NCBI GenBank assembly: GCA_000733415.1
Contig: KL662191.1
Location: 4,886,140 to 4,950,139, forward strand
Reading direction: 5' to 3'
DNA: 64,000 bases
DNA from: [Leptolyngbya] sp. JSC-1
Lineage (GTDB): Bacteria > Cyanobacteriota > Cyanobacteriia > Elainellales > Elainellaceae
In this document: piece after piece, positions 36,033 to 44,693 of the stretch
Numbering within the stretch: position 1 is the stretch's first letter
How the letters are laid out: each line of letters opens with the position of its first letter
Translations under genes and position numbers: made by a program
The notes under the pieces: generated by a model
What the model was told of the DNA's origin: nothing
What the model saw: the letters and a program-made list of their open reading frames with translations, nothing else
Database searches by the model: none

Positions 36033-36518
36033 TTAGCGGGGTGAAACGGGAATTTCACTGTCTTTTGCAGTCAATTCACCGGTAGTAAACTCTTTCAGCG
36101 CTGCCAATGGCCAAGCAAAGCCAGTCAGCATGAACTTGATCGCACGAGGCACGTCGATGATCACTTCCTTCATTTCAGGATCCTTCTCACCGCGTACCGA
36201 GATCAGATAGGCACGACCAACCCAGCCGATCCAGCCTGCAATATAGAGGAACAGGATACTAGGAATCAGGAACTCACCGGCATGGCTAAGGCGGCCATCT
36301 ACAACCAGGTGAGGCAGACCTTCGGGTCCACAGAGGACCTGTGAGTTAGCGTAATTTTGAAACCGCTCTTTCGCTTGAGGCGTCTTTGCATTTGCCGCCC
36401 GCTGCAAGAACGCTTTGGACTCACCACAGGGGGTCAAATTAGCCACATCTGCCGATGCAGGAGCGCTAAACGTAACCCACAGGAAAAGAACAAGCACTAG
36501 AGCAAACAATTTTCGCAT
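36033..36518 (-). CDS. psaF: photosystem I subunit III (PsaF)
   Basis: 161 aa with a cleavable lumen-targeting signal (LVLFLWVTFSAPASA, cut near residue 23). The mature start DVANLTPCGESKAF and the Cys pair (C31/C63 region, LCGPEGLPHLVVDGRLSH) are typical. One membrane helix (~85-105) follows. PsaF lies on the lumenal side of PSI near the plastocyanin/cytochrome c6 site. It is the first gene of psaF-psaJ and divergent from tsaD, a linkage common in cyanobacteria. Confidence 0.97.
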   Translation of the reverse strand: MRKLFALVLVLFLWVTFSAPASADVANLTPCGESKAFLQRAANAKTPQAKERFQNYANSQVLCGPEGLPHLVVDGRLSHAGEFLIPSILFLYIAGWIGWVGRAYLISVRGEKDPEMKEVIIDVPRAIKFMLTGFAWPLAALKEFTTGELTAKDSEIPVSPR

Positions 36519-36604
36519 GGAATTGTTTCCCTTTATTTACAAAAAGCAGAGATTTCGTACAAAACGTTAAGTAATTCGCACAAAAAAATTGGGCTGTGAG
36601 AGCA

Positions 36605-36632
36605 ATCATACCCCCAAGGTCTGCCCAGTAAA
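36605..36632 (-). promoter_or_regulatory. candidate psaF promoter
   Basis: On the minus strand TTTACT (36632-36627) and TATGAT (36610-36605) are 16 bp apart, four and five of six matches to the sigma-70 boxes, about 85 bp upstream of the psaF ATG. No clear HLR1 repeat was recognised. Confidence 0.4.
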
Positions 36633-36720
36633 GTTAAGCTCTTAAAAGAAGTTTACTTAATTGTTGGCAATTGTCGGCGACAGCCCGGAGTTTGCCTATT
36701 CACGTCCCTGGTTTATCCCT

Positions 36721-37812
36721 ATGTCAACCGTCTTAGCAATTGAAACAAGCTGCGATGAGACTGCTGTAGCCATTGTGCAAGAGCGGCAAATTTTGAGCAA
36801 CGTCGTCTCTTCCCAAATTCAGGTGCATCAGCCCTATGGTGGCGTTGTGCCAGAAGTGGCGTCGCGGCAGCATGTAGAAATGGTGAACTGGGCGATTGAG
36901 CAGGCTCTACAGCAGGCCGATTTGGATTGGTCTGGCATTGATGGCATTGCGGCCACCTGTGCACCGGGGTTGGTTGGAGCCTTGCTAGTCGGGGTGACAG
37001 CGGCTAAAACCCTGGCTCTGCTGCATCAAAAACCGTTTTTGGGTGTGCATCATCTGGAGGGCCACATCTATGCCTCGTACCTGAGCGAGCCGGATTTGCA
37101 GCCTCCGTTCCTCTGTCTGCTGGTTTCCGGTGGCCACACTAGCCTGATCCATGTCAAAGACTGCGGCCTCTACCAAACCCTGGGCCAAACCCGTGATGAT
37201 GCTGCCGGAGAAGCGTTTGACAAGGTGGCTCGCCTGCTGAATCTCGGCTATCCTGGCGGCCCAGTGATCGATCGACTAGCCCAAACCGGCAATCCTGGGG
37301 CTTACACCCTTCCCGAAGGCAAAGTTTCCTTACCGCAAGGCGGCTACCATCCCTACGATTCCAGTTTCAGCGGCTTAAAGACGGCGGTTCTGCGGTTGAC
37401 TCAATCGCTGCCGCCCACCTCTTTGTCCGTGCCGGATCTGGCGGCTAGCTTTCAGGCGGCAGTGGCTAAAGCCTTAACCAAGCGCACCATTGCTTGTGCC
37501 CTCGATCTGGGGCTAACCACGATTGCGGTGGGGGGGGGTGTAGCGGCAAACAGTGGCCTGCGGCAGCATTTGCAAATGGCGGCCACCGAGAAGGGACTGC
37601 GCGTCTTGTTTCCACCGCTCAAGTTCTGTACAGACAATGCTGCCATGATTGCCTGTGCCGCTGCCGATCACCTGAATCAGGGGCACCAATCGCCGCTAAC
37701 GCTGGGAGTCCAGTCGAGAATGTCCCTAGCCGATGTGATGCAGCTTTATCCAACCACTGGGATTGAGCTACTGGAATTGCATCACCCGATTGCATCCGGT
37801 AGCTTGAGTTGA
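36721..37812 (+). CDS. tsaD: tRNA N6-threonylcarbamoyladenosine transferase TsaD
   Basis: 363 aa from ATG 36721 (MSTVLAIETSCDETAVAIVQ); an in-frame TTG at 36661 would add a non-family N-terminus. ASKHA fold with the metal-binding HHLEGHIYAS motif, SGGHT, the DDAAGEAFDKVAR segment and GGGVAANS.LR nucleotide motif, all hallmarks of TsaD (Gcp/YgjD). With TsaB/TsaE/TsaC it makes t6A37 in ANN-decoding tRNAs. The run of nine G near 37530 is in frame and intact. Divergent from psaF. Confidence 0.96.
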   Translation: MSTVLAIETSCDETAVAIVQERQILSNVVSSQIQVHQPYGGVVPEVASRQHVEMVNWAIEQALQQADLDWSGIDGIAATCAPGLVGALLVGVTAAKTLALLHQKPFLGVHHLEGHIYASYLSEPDLQPPFLCLLVSGGHTSLIHVKDCGLYQTLGQTRDDAAGEAFDKVARLLNLGYPGGPVIDRLAQTGNPGAYTLPEGKVSLPQGGYHPYDSSFSGLKTAVLRLTQSLPPTSLSVPDLAASFQAAVAKALTKRTIACALDLGLTTIAVGGGVAANSGLRQHLQMAATEKGLRVLFPPLKFCTDNAAMIACAAADHLNQGHQSPLTLGVQSRMSLADVMQLYPTTGIELLELHHPIASGSLS

Positions 37813-38114
37813 TATGGTTAGGAGACCGCATATTTACAATCTTTCAAGCTCTGTTTCAAGTCATTAATTTCAATCTACTGATTTCGTTCGGCTTATTTCG
37901 TTAGCTTTCATCCAGCTTGTAGCCATTTTTCATTGAGTGAACCATAGAACCCGTGCGTTGCATCTGTGCTTGGCTTGATGCTTTCAACCTTGGGTTTATG
38001 CTTCACTGAAAAACGCCACAACTGCTGCGAGTCAGAGAGGACTAGAAATCATTCTTGGTTAGATTAACCGTTTAGCAAGCTGTTTCTACGCAGAACTCTC
38101 GCCCGCTTCGCCGT

Positions 38115-40505
38115 ATGGTCGTGGATGATATCTATTGGCTGGATCAAATTCAACCGTCCTGCCGCAGTGCGGTCGGAGATAAAGCCTTTTATCTAGGCTT
38201 GCTGATGCAACAGGGGTATCCGAGTGTCCCCGGACTGGTGGTGTCGGCAACGGTTTTGCAGCAGCTTTTAGCTCACATGGATTGGCAAGAGCGGATGTTT
38301 GCCGATCTGCCCAACTCATTTCTTTATGTCGATGCCAATAATCCACGCCAGCTTCAAAGGATTGCGCAGCAAATTCAGCACGCAATTCAAGCTGCGCCCT
38401 TACCGGAAACTTTGCTAGATGCTTTGCAGACAAGCATGCAGTCTTGGCAATCACCTGCTGTGATCGTTCGGCCTTCCTTTTCGCTACAGCCTGGGCTGGA
38501 TCCAACCATCAGCTACCGTTCGATTGGGCTATTAAATTCGCATATTTGCAGACCAGATCGAGAGGCGCTAGCCCAAGCGCTGAAGCAAACTTGGTCAGAG
38601 TTATTTCGAGCCAGAAGCTTGTTTTACTGGCAGCGGCTGGGCATTCAAATTCAGCATGTGCAGCTTGCCTTGCTGGTACAGCCCATGCAGTCGGTACTGG
38701 CCGCCGGAGAGTCGCAAATTATCGGCAGCCAAGTGCAGGTGCAGGCAGTTTGGGGTTTGGGTCAGGCGCTTCTACAAGGCAGTGCCGATCGCTACTCGTT
38801 TGATTTGCAGTCCGGCTTGCAAACCCATCATCCAGGACAGCAAGCCTATGCCTATCGAGTGGCCGCAGCCGATTCAACTGTTCCCCTAGCCCTCTCAGCT
38901 TGGTTGCCCGATGTGCAGACCTGCCTCCAGTTAGAGTTGCTTTCGTCTTCCCAGGCTAGGCAGCCCGTTTTGCCCCCAGTCCAGCTCCAACAGCTCGCTC
39001 ACTTGGTTCAGCAGGTACAAACCGAGTTGGGCATGCCCTTGGCGTTGGAGTGGATGCTGGAGGCTGATTCTACCCCAGCTCCGTTTCGTCTCGTTCAGGT
39101 GATGCCCCAGTTTGGCTCTCTTCGCCGGTTAGGGACCCAGTTTCGATCCAGTAGTGCCTTATCCTCCCAACATCGCCTGATCGGGTTGGCTGCTGCCCCT
39201 GGAAAAACCGTTGGAACGGCCTGGTTAATGCAATCAGATACTGAACAGCCTACTGATTTGGAGACCATACCAGCAGGAAGTATTGTGATCACGGCGATGG
39301 TTACACCAGAGCAAGTGAGGCGGCTGCAGCAAGTGGCAGGCATTGTCACAGAACAGGGCGGAATGACCAGCCATGCGGCAATTTTGGCGCGGGAGTTGAA
39401 CATCCCGGCAGTGGTTGGGGTCGAGCAGGTCACCCACCTGATCCATGCGGGGGAACGAGTCGCCATCGATGGTGATCAGGGCGAGGTCTATTGGGGCGAC
39501 TTCAATTTACCGTCTGACTGGCAGAAGCCCTCACATAGTGAACCCCTGGCTGTTTTTGCAACTCCTCGCGCAAATGCCGATTTTTTAACGACTGGGCAAA
39601 CAACAAAACTGGCCGCGCCGCGCACCTCTCGAACTCGTCTATTTGTCACCCTCAGCCAGCCAGAGCATTTGGCAACTGTAGCGGCTCTGCCAGTTGACGG
39701 TGTGGGATTGTTGCGCTCCGAGCTGATGTTGCTCGATCTGTTCGAGCAAAGGCATCCAGAAGTTTGGTTACGCCAGCAGCCAATCAGCGAAATTATCGAG
39801 CAGATCAGCCAACGGATTCAGCCATTTGCTGCCGCGTTTATGCCCCGTCCTGTCTTTTATCGCTCTCTGGATTTGCGCTCGCATGAGTTTTCAGCAACCG
39901 CTTCAGAAGCCCATCCCCATCCCATGCTCGGCATGCGCGGAGCACTCAGCTATCAGTTCAACCCCGCTCTGTTTCGGGTGCAGCTAGCCGCCCTGAAGCA
40001 AGTGCAGCAACAGGGGTATCGCAACCTGTCGCTACTCTTACCGTTTGTGCGCACGGTTGAGGAATTTGTATTTTGTCGGCAGCAAGTCGAGCAGGTAGGA
40101 TTAACCCAAGAACCGCAGTTTCAGCTCTGGATTATGGCTGAAGTGCCTTCAGTGCTGTTTCTGCTGTCCGATTATGTGGCCGCTGGTGTTCAGGGTATGG
40201 CAATTGGAACCAATGATTTAACCCAACTGCTGCTGGGCGTCGATCGGGATCATGCTCAGATGGCAGCGGCCTTTGACCCCCATCATCCGGCTGTAGTGCG
40301 GGCAATTCAGCAACTCGTGCAAACTGCCCGTCAAGTTGGCATTGCTTGCTCGATCTGCGGCCAAACCTTTCAGCACACCAATCTGCTCTCGGCTCTATTA
40401 GAGTGGGGCATTACCGCTATTTCGGTAGATCCAAGTGAGGTGGAGCTGGTTTTTCAGGCCATGCAGCAGCTTTATGAAACAAGTGCAGGTTTAGATTCTG
40501 ATTAA
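38115..40505 (+). CDS. phosphoenolpyruvate synthase-like protein
   Basis: 796 aa, close to E. coli PpsA (792). The N-terminal nucleotide-binding domain is divergent: VGDKAFYLGLLMQQGYPSVP replaces the usual GGKNASLGE text, and the VRSSATAED stretch is degenerate (IVRPSFSLQ). The swivelling phosphohistidine domain is intact, EQGGMTSHAAILARELNIPA with His420, and so is the PEP-binding barrel (LGMRGA, AEVPS, IGTNDLTQ, and CSICGQ with Cys748). The latter two domains support PEP/pyruvate phosphotransfer. The weak ATP domain means its true donor is uncertain. The 302-bp gap before it (37813-38114) shows no gene. Confidence 0.82.
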   Translation: MVVDDIYWLDQIQPSCRSAVGDKAFYLGLLMQQGYPSVPGLVVSATVLQQLLAHMDWQERMFADLPNSFLYVDANNPRQLQRIAQQIQHAIQAAPLPETLLDALQTSMQSWQSPAVIVRPSFSLQPGLDPTISYRSIGLLNSHICRPDREALAQALKQTWSELFRARSLFYWQRLGIQIQHVQLALLVQPMQSVLAAGESQIIGSQVQVQAVWGLGQALLQGSADRYSFDLQSGLQTHHPGQQAYAYRVAAADSTVPLALSAWLPDVQTCLQLELLSSSQARQPVLPPVQLQQLAHLVQQVQTELGMPLALEWMLEADSTPAPFRLVQVMPQFGSLRRLGTQFRSSSALSSQHRLIGLAAAPGKTVGTAWLMQSDTEQPTDLETIPAGSIVITAMVTPEQVRRLQQVAGIVTEQGGMTSHAAILARELNIPAVVGVEQVTHLIHAGERVAIDGDQGEVYWGDFNLPSDWQKPSHSEPLAVFATPRANADFLTTGQTTKLAAPRTSRTRLFVTLSQPEHLATVAALPVDGVGLLRSELMLLDLFEQRHPEVWLRQQPISEIIEQISQRIQPFAAAFMPRPVFYRSLDLRSHEFSATASEAHPHPMLGMRGALSYQFNPALFRVQLAALKQVQQQGYRNLSLLLPFVRTVEEFVFCRQQVEQVGLTQEPQFQLWIMAEVPSVLFLLSDYVAAGVQGMAIGTNDLTQLLLGVDRDHAQMAAAFDPHHPAVVRAIQQLVQTARQVGIACSICGQTFQHTNLLSALLEWGITAISVDPSEVELVFQAMQQLYETSAGLDSD

Positions 40506-40536
40506 ATTCTGATTTAGATTCTGGTTAACGGACAAA

Positions 40537-41286
40537 CTAAGCCGGTTTTTGAAAAATCATCAGGTGCTGCTGGGGTAAAAAATTCTGAGTTTCTTGCCAA
40601 ATCAGTCCTGCTGCCCCCATTTCCTTGCGCACCTGCTGCTGGGTCATCTTGTGTAGGGCTTTGATCGGCACAAACGGGTTTTCGCCACGATATTCCACTA
40701 ACACGACTCGTCCACCTGGTCTCAGCGCTGCCACAATCTGCTGCATCATTTCCTGCGGATAGGCAAATTCGTGGTAGGCATCCACCATCAGGGCCAAATC
40801 AACCTTATTTGCCGGCAGGTGGGGATCGGTTTCACTGCCCAGAATCGGTTCCACATTCTCAGCTCTGTTTTCCTGCTTCAAGAAGTTGAGAATTTCGATC
40901 ATTTCAGGCTGAACATCAACTGCAAACACCTTGCCCTGCGGCAGATAGGAACTGAGCCGAAAACTAAAGTAGCCGCTGCCCGCACCAATGTCTGCCACCA
41001 CATCGGTGGGTTGAAGGTTGAGGGCCTTGACCACTTGATCGGGCTGTTCCTCCACCCTCCGACTTGGACGCTCCAACCAAGCTGCTCCCTGATGTCCCAT
41101 GACTTGAGCGATTTCTCTACCTAGATAGAACTTGCCAATGCCATCCGGATTGTGAACCAATCGCTGTTCGTAGGGTGTTGCTTCCGATGACAATAGCCGA
41201 TTTGCCAGTCCTGGATGGCACCCTGCTAACAGCAAGCTGATTATCGCCAGTCCAACAACTCCAATTTTGACTAACAGATGATTCAT
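40537..41286 (-). CDS. SAM-dependent methyltransferase with lipoprotein signal
   Basis: About 249 aa from ATG 41286; an in-frame upstream codon at 41328 is less likely. The N-terminus KIGVVGLAIISLLLAGCHPG is a lipobox (LLAGC) signal, so the protein should be exported and lipid-anchored. The remainder is a class I methyltransferase: motif I VADIGAGSGYFSFRL, VFAVDVQPEM, then LRPGGRVVLVEYR. An exported SAM enzyme is odd because SAM is cytosolic. Similar exported methyltransferases are common in cyanobacteria and planctomycetes, with unknown substrates. Convergent with the PEP-synthase-like gene. Confidence 0.85.
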   Translation of the reverse strand: MNHLLVKIGVVGLAIISLLLAGCHPGLANRLLSSEATPYEQRLVHNPDGIGKFYLGREIAQVMGHQGAAWLERPSRRVEEQPDQVVKALNLQPTDVVADIGAGSGYFSFRLSSYLPQGKVFAVDVQPEMIEILNFLKQENRAENVEPILGSETDPHLPANKVDLALMVDAYHEFAYPQEMMQQIVAALRPGGRVVLVEYRGENPFVPIKALHKMTQQQVRKEMGAAGLIWQETQNFLPQQHLMIFQKPA

Positions 41287-41521
41287 TGAAAACACATACA
41301 TGAGACATACTCTATATACTACGCTCACAACATCAAATGGTTTGCTTTGCTAATGCAAAAAGGTCGGTAGATTCAGAAGTTTTTGCATCATAGAATTGAA
41401 CTAGAGATGACGTGATGAGATAGAAAGAAGCATAAAAAACAAATTGTAATGAAAAACACAATAAATCTTTCTCGGCTAAATCTGTAGGCTAGAACTTGTC
41501 AAATTGAGCAATAATCGAGTT

Positions 41522-41551
41522 ATGTCTGGCTGCAAATATTAAGCCAGACAT
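41522..41551. promoter_or_regulatory. 10-bp perfect hairpin in sixA upstream region
   Basis: ATGTCTGGCT (41522-41531), loop GCAAATATTA, AGCCAGACAT (41542-41551). It lies ~110 bp before sixA in the AT-rich 376-bp gap 41287-41662, which holds no gene. There is no T run, so it is more like an operator or leader hairpin than a terminator. Confidence 0.5.
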
Positions 41552-41662
41552 GGTCTCCTGCTGGTATTTGCTGCTCTGCTGCTATACTCTAGAGCCTGGG
41601 CTTTAAATCCTTCAATCGATGGTCTCTCAACGATTGCTCCGATTTCTTCGCGAGGACAGGCA

Positions 41663-42163
41663 ATGGCACAAATTGAACTCTACATGATTCGTCATGGGTT
41701 AGCAGGGGAACGAGGTACCTACGCCAACGATGACGAACGTCCCCTCACCGAAGAAGGAATTCGGCGCACTCGGCGAATTGCTAAACGGCTCCATGCCTTA
41801 AATATTCGCTTTGATCGAATCTTGACTAGTCCCTTAGCTCGCGCTCGCCAAACTGCGGAGATTCTGCAAACCTACAAACTAGGCCAACTAGAAGAGTCTC
41901 CCCACTTAGCGCCCGGAGGTGATTTGAGCGTTTGGTTGAGCTGGCTGCAGCAATGGCGGCAGTCGGGTGGTGACTGTTTAGCCATTGTGGGACATGAACC
42001 CGATCTGGGCGAATGGGCAGAAATTCTCGTGTGGGGCAAACCGCAGCAGCACCTGATTCTGAAAAAAGCTGGCATCATCGGCTTGATTTTACCCGAAGCG
42101 GACTCGCCGATTGGACGCAGCCAGATGTTTTGGCTGACACCGCCACGCTTTTTTGTGGATTGA
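41663..42163 (+). CDS. sixA: phosphohistidine phosphatase SixA
   Basis: 166 aa, histidine phosphatase superfamily. The catalytic RHG is at residues 10-12 (MIRHGLAGERG), the second Arg in TSPLARARQTAEIL and the second catalytic His in AIVGHEPDLGEW. This is the SixA architecture, removing phosphate from His on phosphotransfer domains or other phospho-substrates. The start ATG at 41663 has AGGACAGGC just upstream. The next gene is convergent, and the 68-bp gap has a possible weak AAGACG/CGTCTT hairpin. Confidence 0.92.
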   Translation: MAQIELYMIRHGLAGERGTYANDDERPLTEEGIRRTRRIAKRLHALNIRFDRILTSPLARARQTAEILQTYKLGQLEESPHLAPGGDLSVWLSWLQQWRQSGGDCLAIVGHEPDLGEWAEILVWGKPQQHLILKKAGIIGLILPEADSPIGRSQMFWLTPPRFFVD

Positions 42164-42231
42164 TGTGGATTGACTAGAGGAATTCTCAAGACGGCTTTCG
42201 AGCTACGCGAGGACCAAACGAGAAACTCGTC

Positions 42232-43632
42232 TTAGCCATGCCACAAATCATCCAACTCGGCATAGTCGGGTAGGGTAGGGGCGATGGGTTTGCCGTCGCG
42301 GAGCACAATCCGGTCATGCTGAGAACGGGCTAGCAGTTCACTCCAGTAGCGGGCCTTGAACAGAATTAAATCGGCAGGTAGTCCGACCCCAATTCGTCCA
42401 CAGCTCGGGAACTGCATCAGGTCAGCTGGAATTGTTGTTACGCTCTGACACCAATTGCTGTAGGGCGCGTCGAGTTGGGCGATTCGCACGGCTTGGGTAA
42501 ACACCTCCCAGCCATCGTGATCGCCATAGGCATAGAAAGGATCTCGACAATTATCGCTAGCAAAGGCAACCGGAATTCCGAACTGCTTTAGCTCATGAAC
42601 CAACGTCACACCTCGCCAGCGAGGAGTTTGGGTTTTGAATTGCACGAGGTGTGCCAACTGTTCACCCGATGAAGCTTGGATAAACTGCTGTGAGGCCATC
42701 TGGTTTCGGTCTTGCAGATACAAATTGCACATCGGCAGACTGACAATCCCAATCCCAGCTTGTTTCACCAAAGTCAAGGTCTGCAACACCTGCTCCAGCG
42801 ATTGCACAGCCAAACTACAGCAATGCCCACAGACAATCTGGCCTGCAAATTGATGCCGCAATGCCGCCAATGCTACTCGCTGTAGGGTCATATCGGCTGG
42901 ATTGCCGCTCTCATCGGTATGAAAATCCAGATCCAGGTTGCGTTCCTTCGCTAAGGTAAACACGCGGTCAAGCTGCTGATCCAAGTCCTGACTCATTGGA
43001 GGCAAACCGCCCAATACACCCCCGATCTCGGCGATTTGGTCAGCCAGTTTTTCCCCATCTGAGGTGAGATAGTAGTCGATAAAAACGAGTGGAACGGCCT
43101 GCAGCGTCAGTCGGTCGATCCAGTCTTGCTGTAGGGCTGCGAATGCCTCTAAACTGATGCTACCCTGTTGGCCAAAAGCATCAATATGGGTACGAATTGC
43201 TTTAGTGCCGTGGGCATAACTACATTTCAGCCCAAACTCCATTCGACGATACACATCCGAGTGCTGCCAGTGTTGACGGTCAGTTTCCGTTTGCTCTAGG
43301 GCCGAGGCAAATGTACCGTCTAGATTAGCCGTGCGCGGCCAAATATGGCCTTTGTCGAGATGGGTGTGCATATCTACAAAACAGCACCACACCATGCCCA
43401 ACTGCAAATCCACAGCGGGAACTGCCTCATCTATGTGAAGGTGCCCAGAGGAAATGATTTGGTTGATCACCCCATTTTTGATTTCCAAATCCAGCCGCAC
43501 TAACCCATCGGCTAATCCATTAACCGACTGGTTTACGGTTGAAAAGCCAGTGGTATTACAGTCGGCTAATAACGGCATTGGTATATGGGCATTCTGCAAC
43601 CAATAGTGATCGGACGTTGGCAGCAATACCAT
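42232..43632 (-). CDS. cytosine-deaminase-like amidohydrolase
   Basis: 466 aa, amidohydrolase barrel with the full metal set: HTHLDKGH (two His), FHTDESGNPA (His-x-Asp-Glu), CGHC (His) and SDNCRDPFYAYGDHD (Asp). The D-K-G-H and HTDE patterns match cytosine deaminase (CodA) and close relatives, which hydrolyse cytosine or related pyrimidines. It is somewhat longer than E. coli CodA (427 aa). It lies 70 bp downstream of an ABC transporter permease on the same strand, which suggests uptake and deamination of a pyrimidine-type compound. The exact substrate is inference. Confidence 0.85.
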   Translation of the reverse strand: MVLLPTSDHYWLQNAHIPMPLLADCNTTGFSTVNQSVNGLADGLVRLDLEIKNGVINQIISSGHLHIDEAVPAVDLQLGMVWCCFVDMHTHLDKGHIWPRTANLDGTFASALEQTETDRQHWQHSDVYRRMEFGLKCSYAHGTKAIRTHIDAFGQQGSISLEAFAALQQDWIDRLTLQAVPLVFIDYYLTSDGEKLADQIAEIGGVLGGLPPMSQDLDQQLDRVFTLAKERNLDLDFHTDESGNPADMTLQRVALAALRHQFAGQIVCGHCCSLAVQSLEQVLQTLTLVKQAGIGIVSLPMCNLYLQDRNQMASQQFIQASSGEQLAHLVQFKTQTPRWRGVTLVHELKQFGIPVAFASDNCRDPFYAYGDHDGWEVFTQAVRIAQLDAPYSNWCQSVTTIPADLMQFPSCGRIGVGLPADLILFKARYWSELLARSQHDRIVLRDGKPIAPTLPDYAELDDLWHG

Positions 43633-43702
43633 AGAAAATTAGCCCCGTAATAAATCTATCGATTAACAAGCGATTAGCAAGCTGTAGCAAATGTACTTTC
43701 CT

Positions 43703-44590
43703 TTAGTTTTCACGTTTCACAGCACTTTCATGCCAATGGCGCAGCAAGAAATCAGATAACACGGTTAAACAGGCAAAAATCAATATTCCTAATACCGTAG
43801 TCATAAACAGAGCTGCGAACATTCGAGGAATTTGTAAGTTGAAACTAGACATCAAAATTTGATAGGCAATTCCTGATTGGGTTCCACCCGTGCCGGCCAC
43901 AAATTCTGCCACCACTGCACCAATCAGAGCCAGCCCTCCACTAATCCGCAAACCTCCTAGAAAGTAGGGCAGGGCACTGGGGAGGCGCAAGTAACGCAAG
44001 GTTTGCCATCGCGATGCTTTGTAAAGCTGAAATAAATTCACCAGATTATGATCAGCGCTGTTTAATCCCAGCGTAGTATTGGAAAGAATTGGGAAAAAGG
44101 CCACGATCCAGGCGCAAATTACCAAGGATACAAAAGTAGAACTCTCCCCAGGAATTACGCGCCGCACCCAGAGAATAATCAGCGGTGCGATTGCTACAAT
44201 CGGCGTTGTTTGCAGAATCACAGCATAGGGAAAGAAACTGCGCTCAATCCACTTGCTTTGTGTGAACAAGATAGCGATCAGCAACCCTGAAATGACTGCC
44301 GCAATAAATGCCACTAAGGTAATTTTGAATGTAATCAGTAACGACGGAAACAAAACGCTCCATTCTTGCATCAGCGTTTGCCCAACCAAGAGGGGACCGG
44401 GCAGCAAATAGGGAGGGGTATTGGTAACCCGGACTCCTACTTCCCATAAAATCAAGACCAAGCCACCTACCAGCAGCGGCGCGATCACATCCGGCGACAG
44501 CAACCTGACTAGCCAACGAGAAGCAGCAAAACGCCTGCGATTGTCTAGGGAATGAGTCTGCGGCTTAGAAGCACGATCAACAACACTCAC
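43703..44590 (-). CDS. ABC transporter permease (SsuC/TauC/ThiX-like)
   Basis: 295 aa, about six membrane helices, BPD_transp_1 domain. The EAA-type cytoplasmic loop reads ASRWQTLRYLRLPSALPYFL, with GLRI after it. This is the nitrate/sulfonate/taurine/pyrimidine subfamily. Its cytosine-deaminase-like downstream neighbour suggests a pyrimidine or thiamine-precursor substrate. No ATPase or substrate-binding protein gene is adjacent in this window, so partners must lie elsewhere. The start at 44590 is a GTG/ATG-type start with weak RBS. Confidence 0.87.
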   Translation of the reverse strand: MSVVDRASKPQTHSLDNRRRFAASRWLVRLLSPDVIAPLLVGGLVLILWEVGVRVTNTPPYLLPGPLLVGQTLMQEWSVLFPSLLITFKITLVAFIAAVISGLLIAILFTQSKWIERSFFPYAVILQTTPIVAIAPLIILWVRRVIPGESSTFVSLVICAWIVAFFPILSNTTLGLNSADHNLVNLFQLYKASRWQTLRYLRLPSALPYFLGGLRISGGLALIGAVVAEFVAGTGGTQSGIAYQILMSSFNLQIPRMFAALFMTTVLGILIFACLTVLSDFLLRHWHESAVKREN

Positions 44591-44693
44591 GGTTGGAGTC
44601 CTTATAGTGGCTGTAGTTTGTCATTCCCTATCCTAACTTTCCTGATGACTGAAGAATGGCTCATCCTGGCCTGCAATACATCATCAGTTAATT

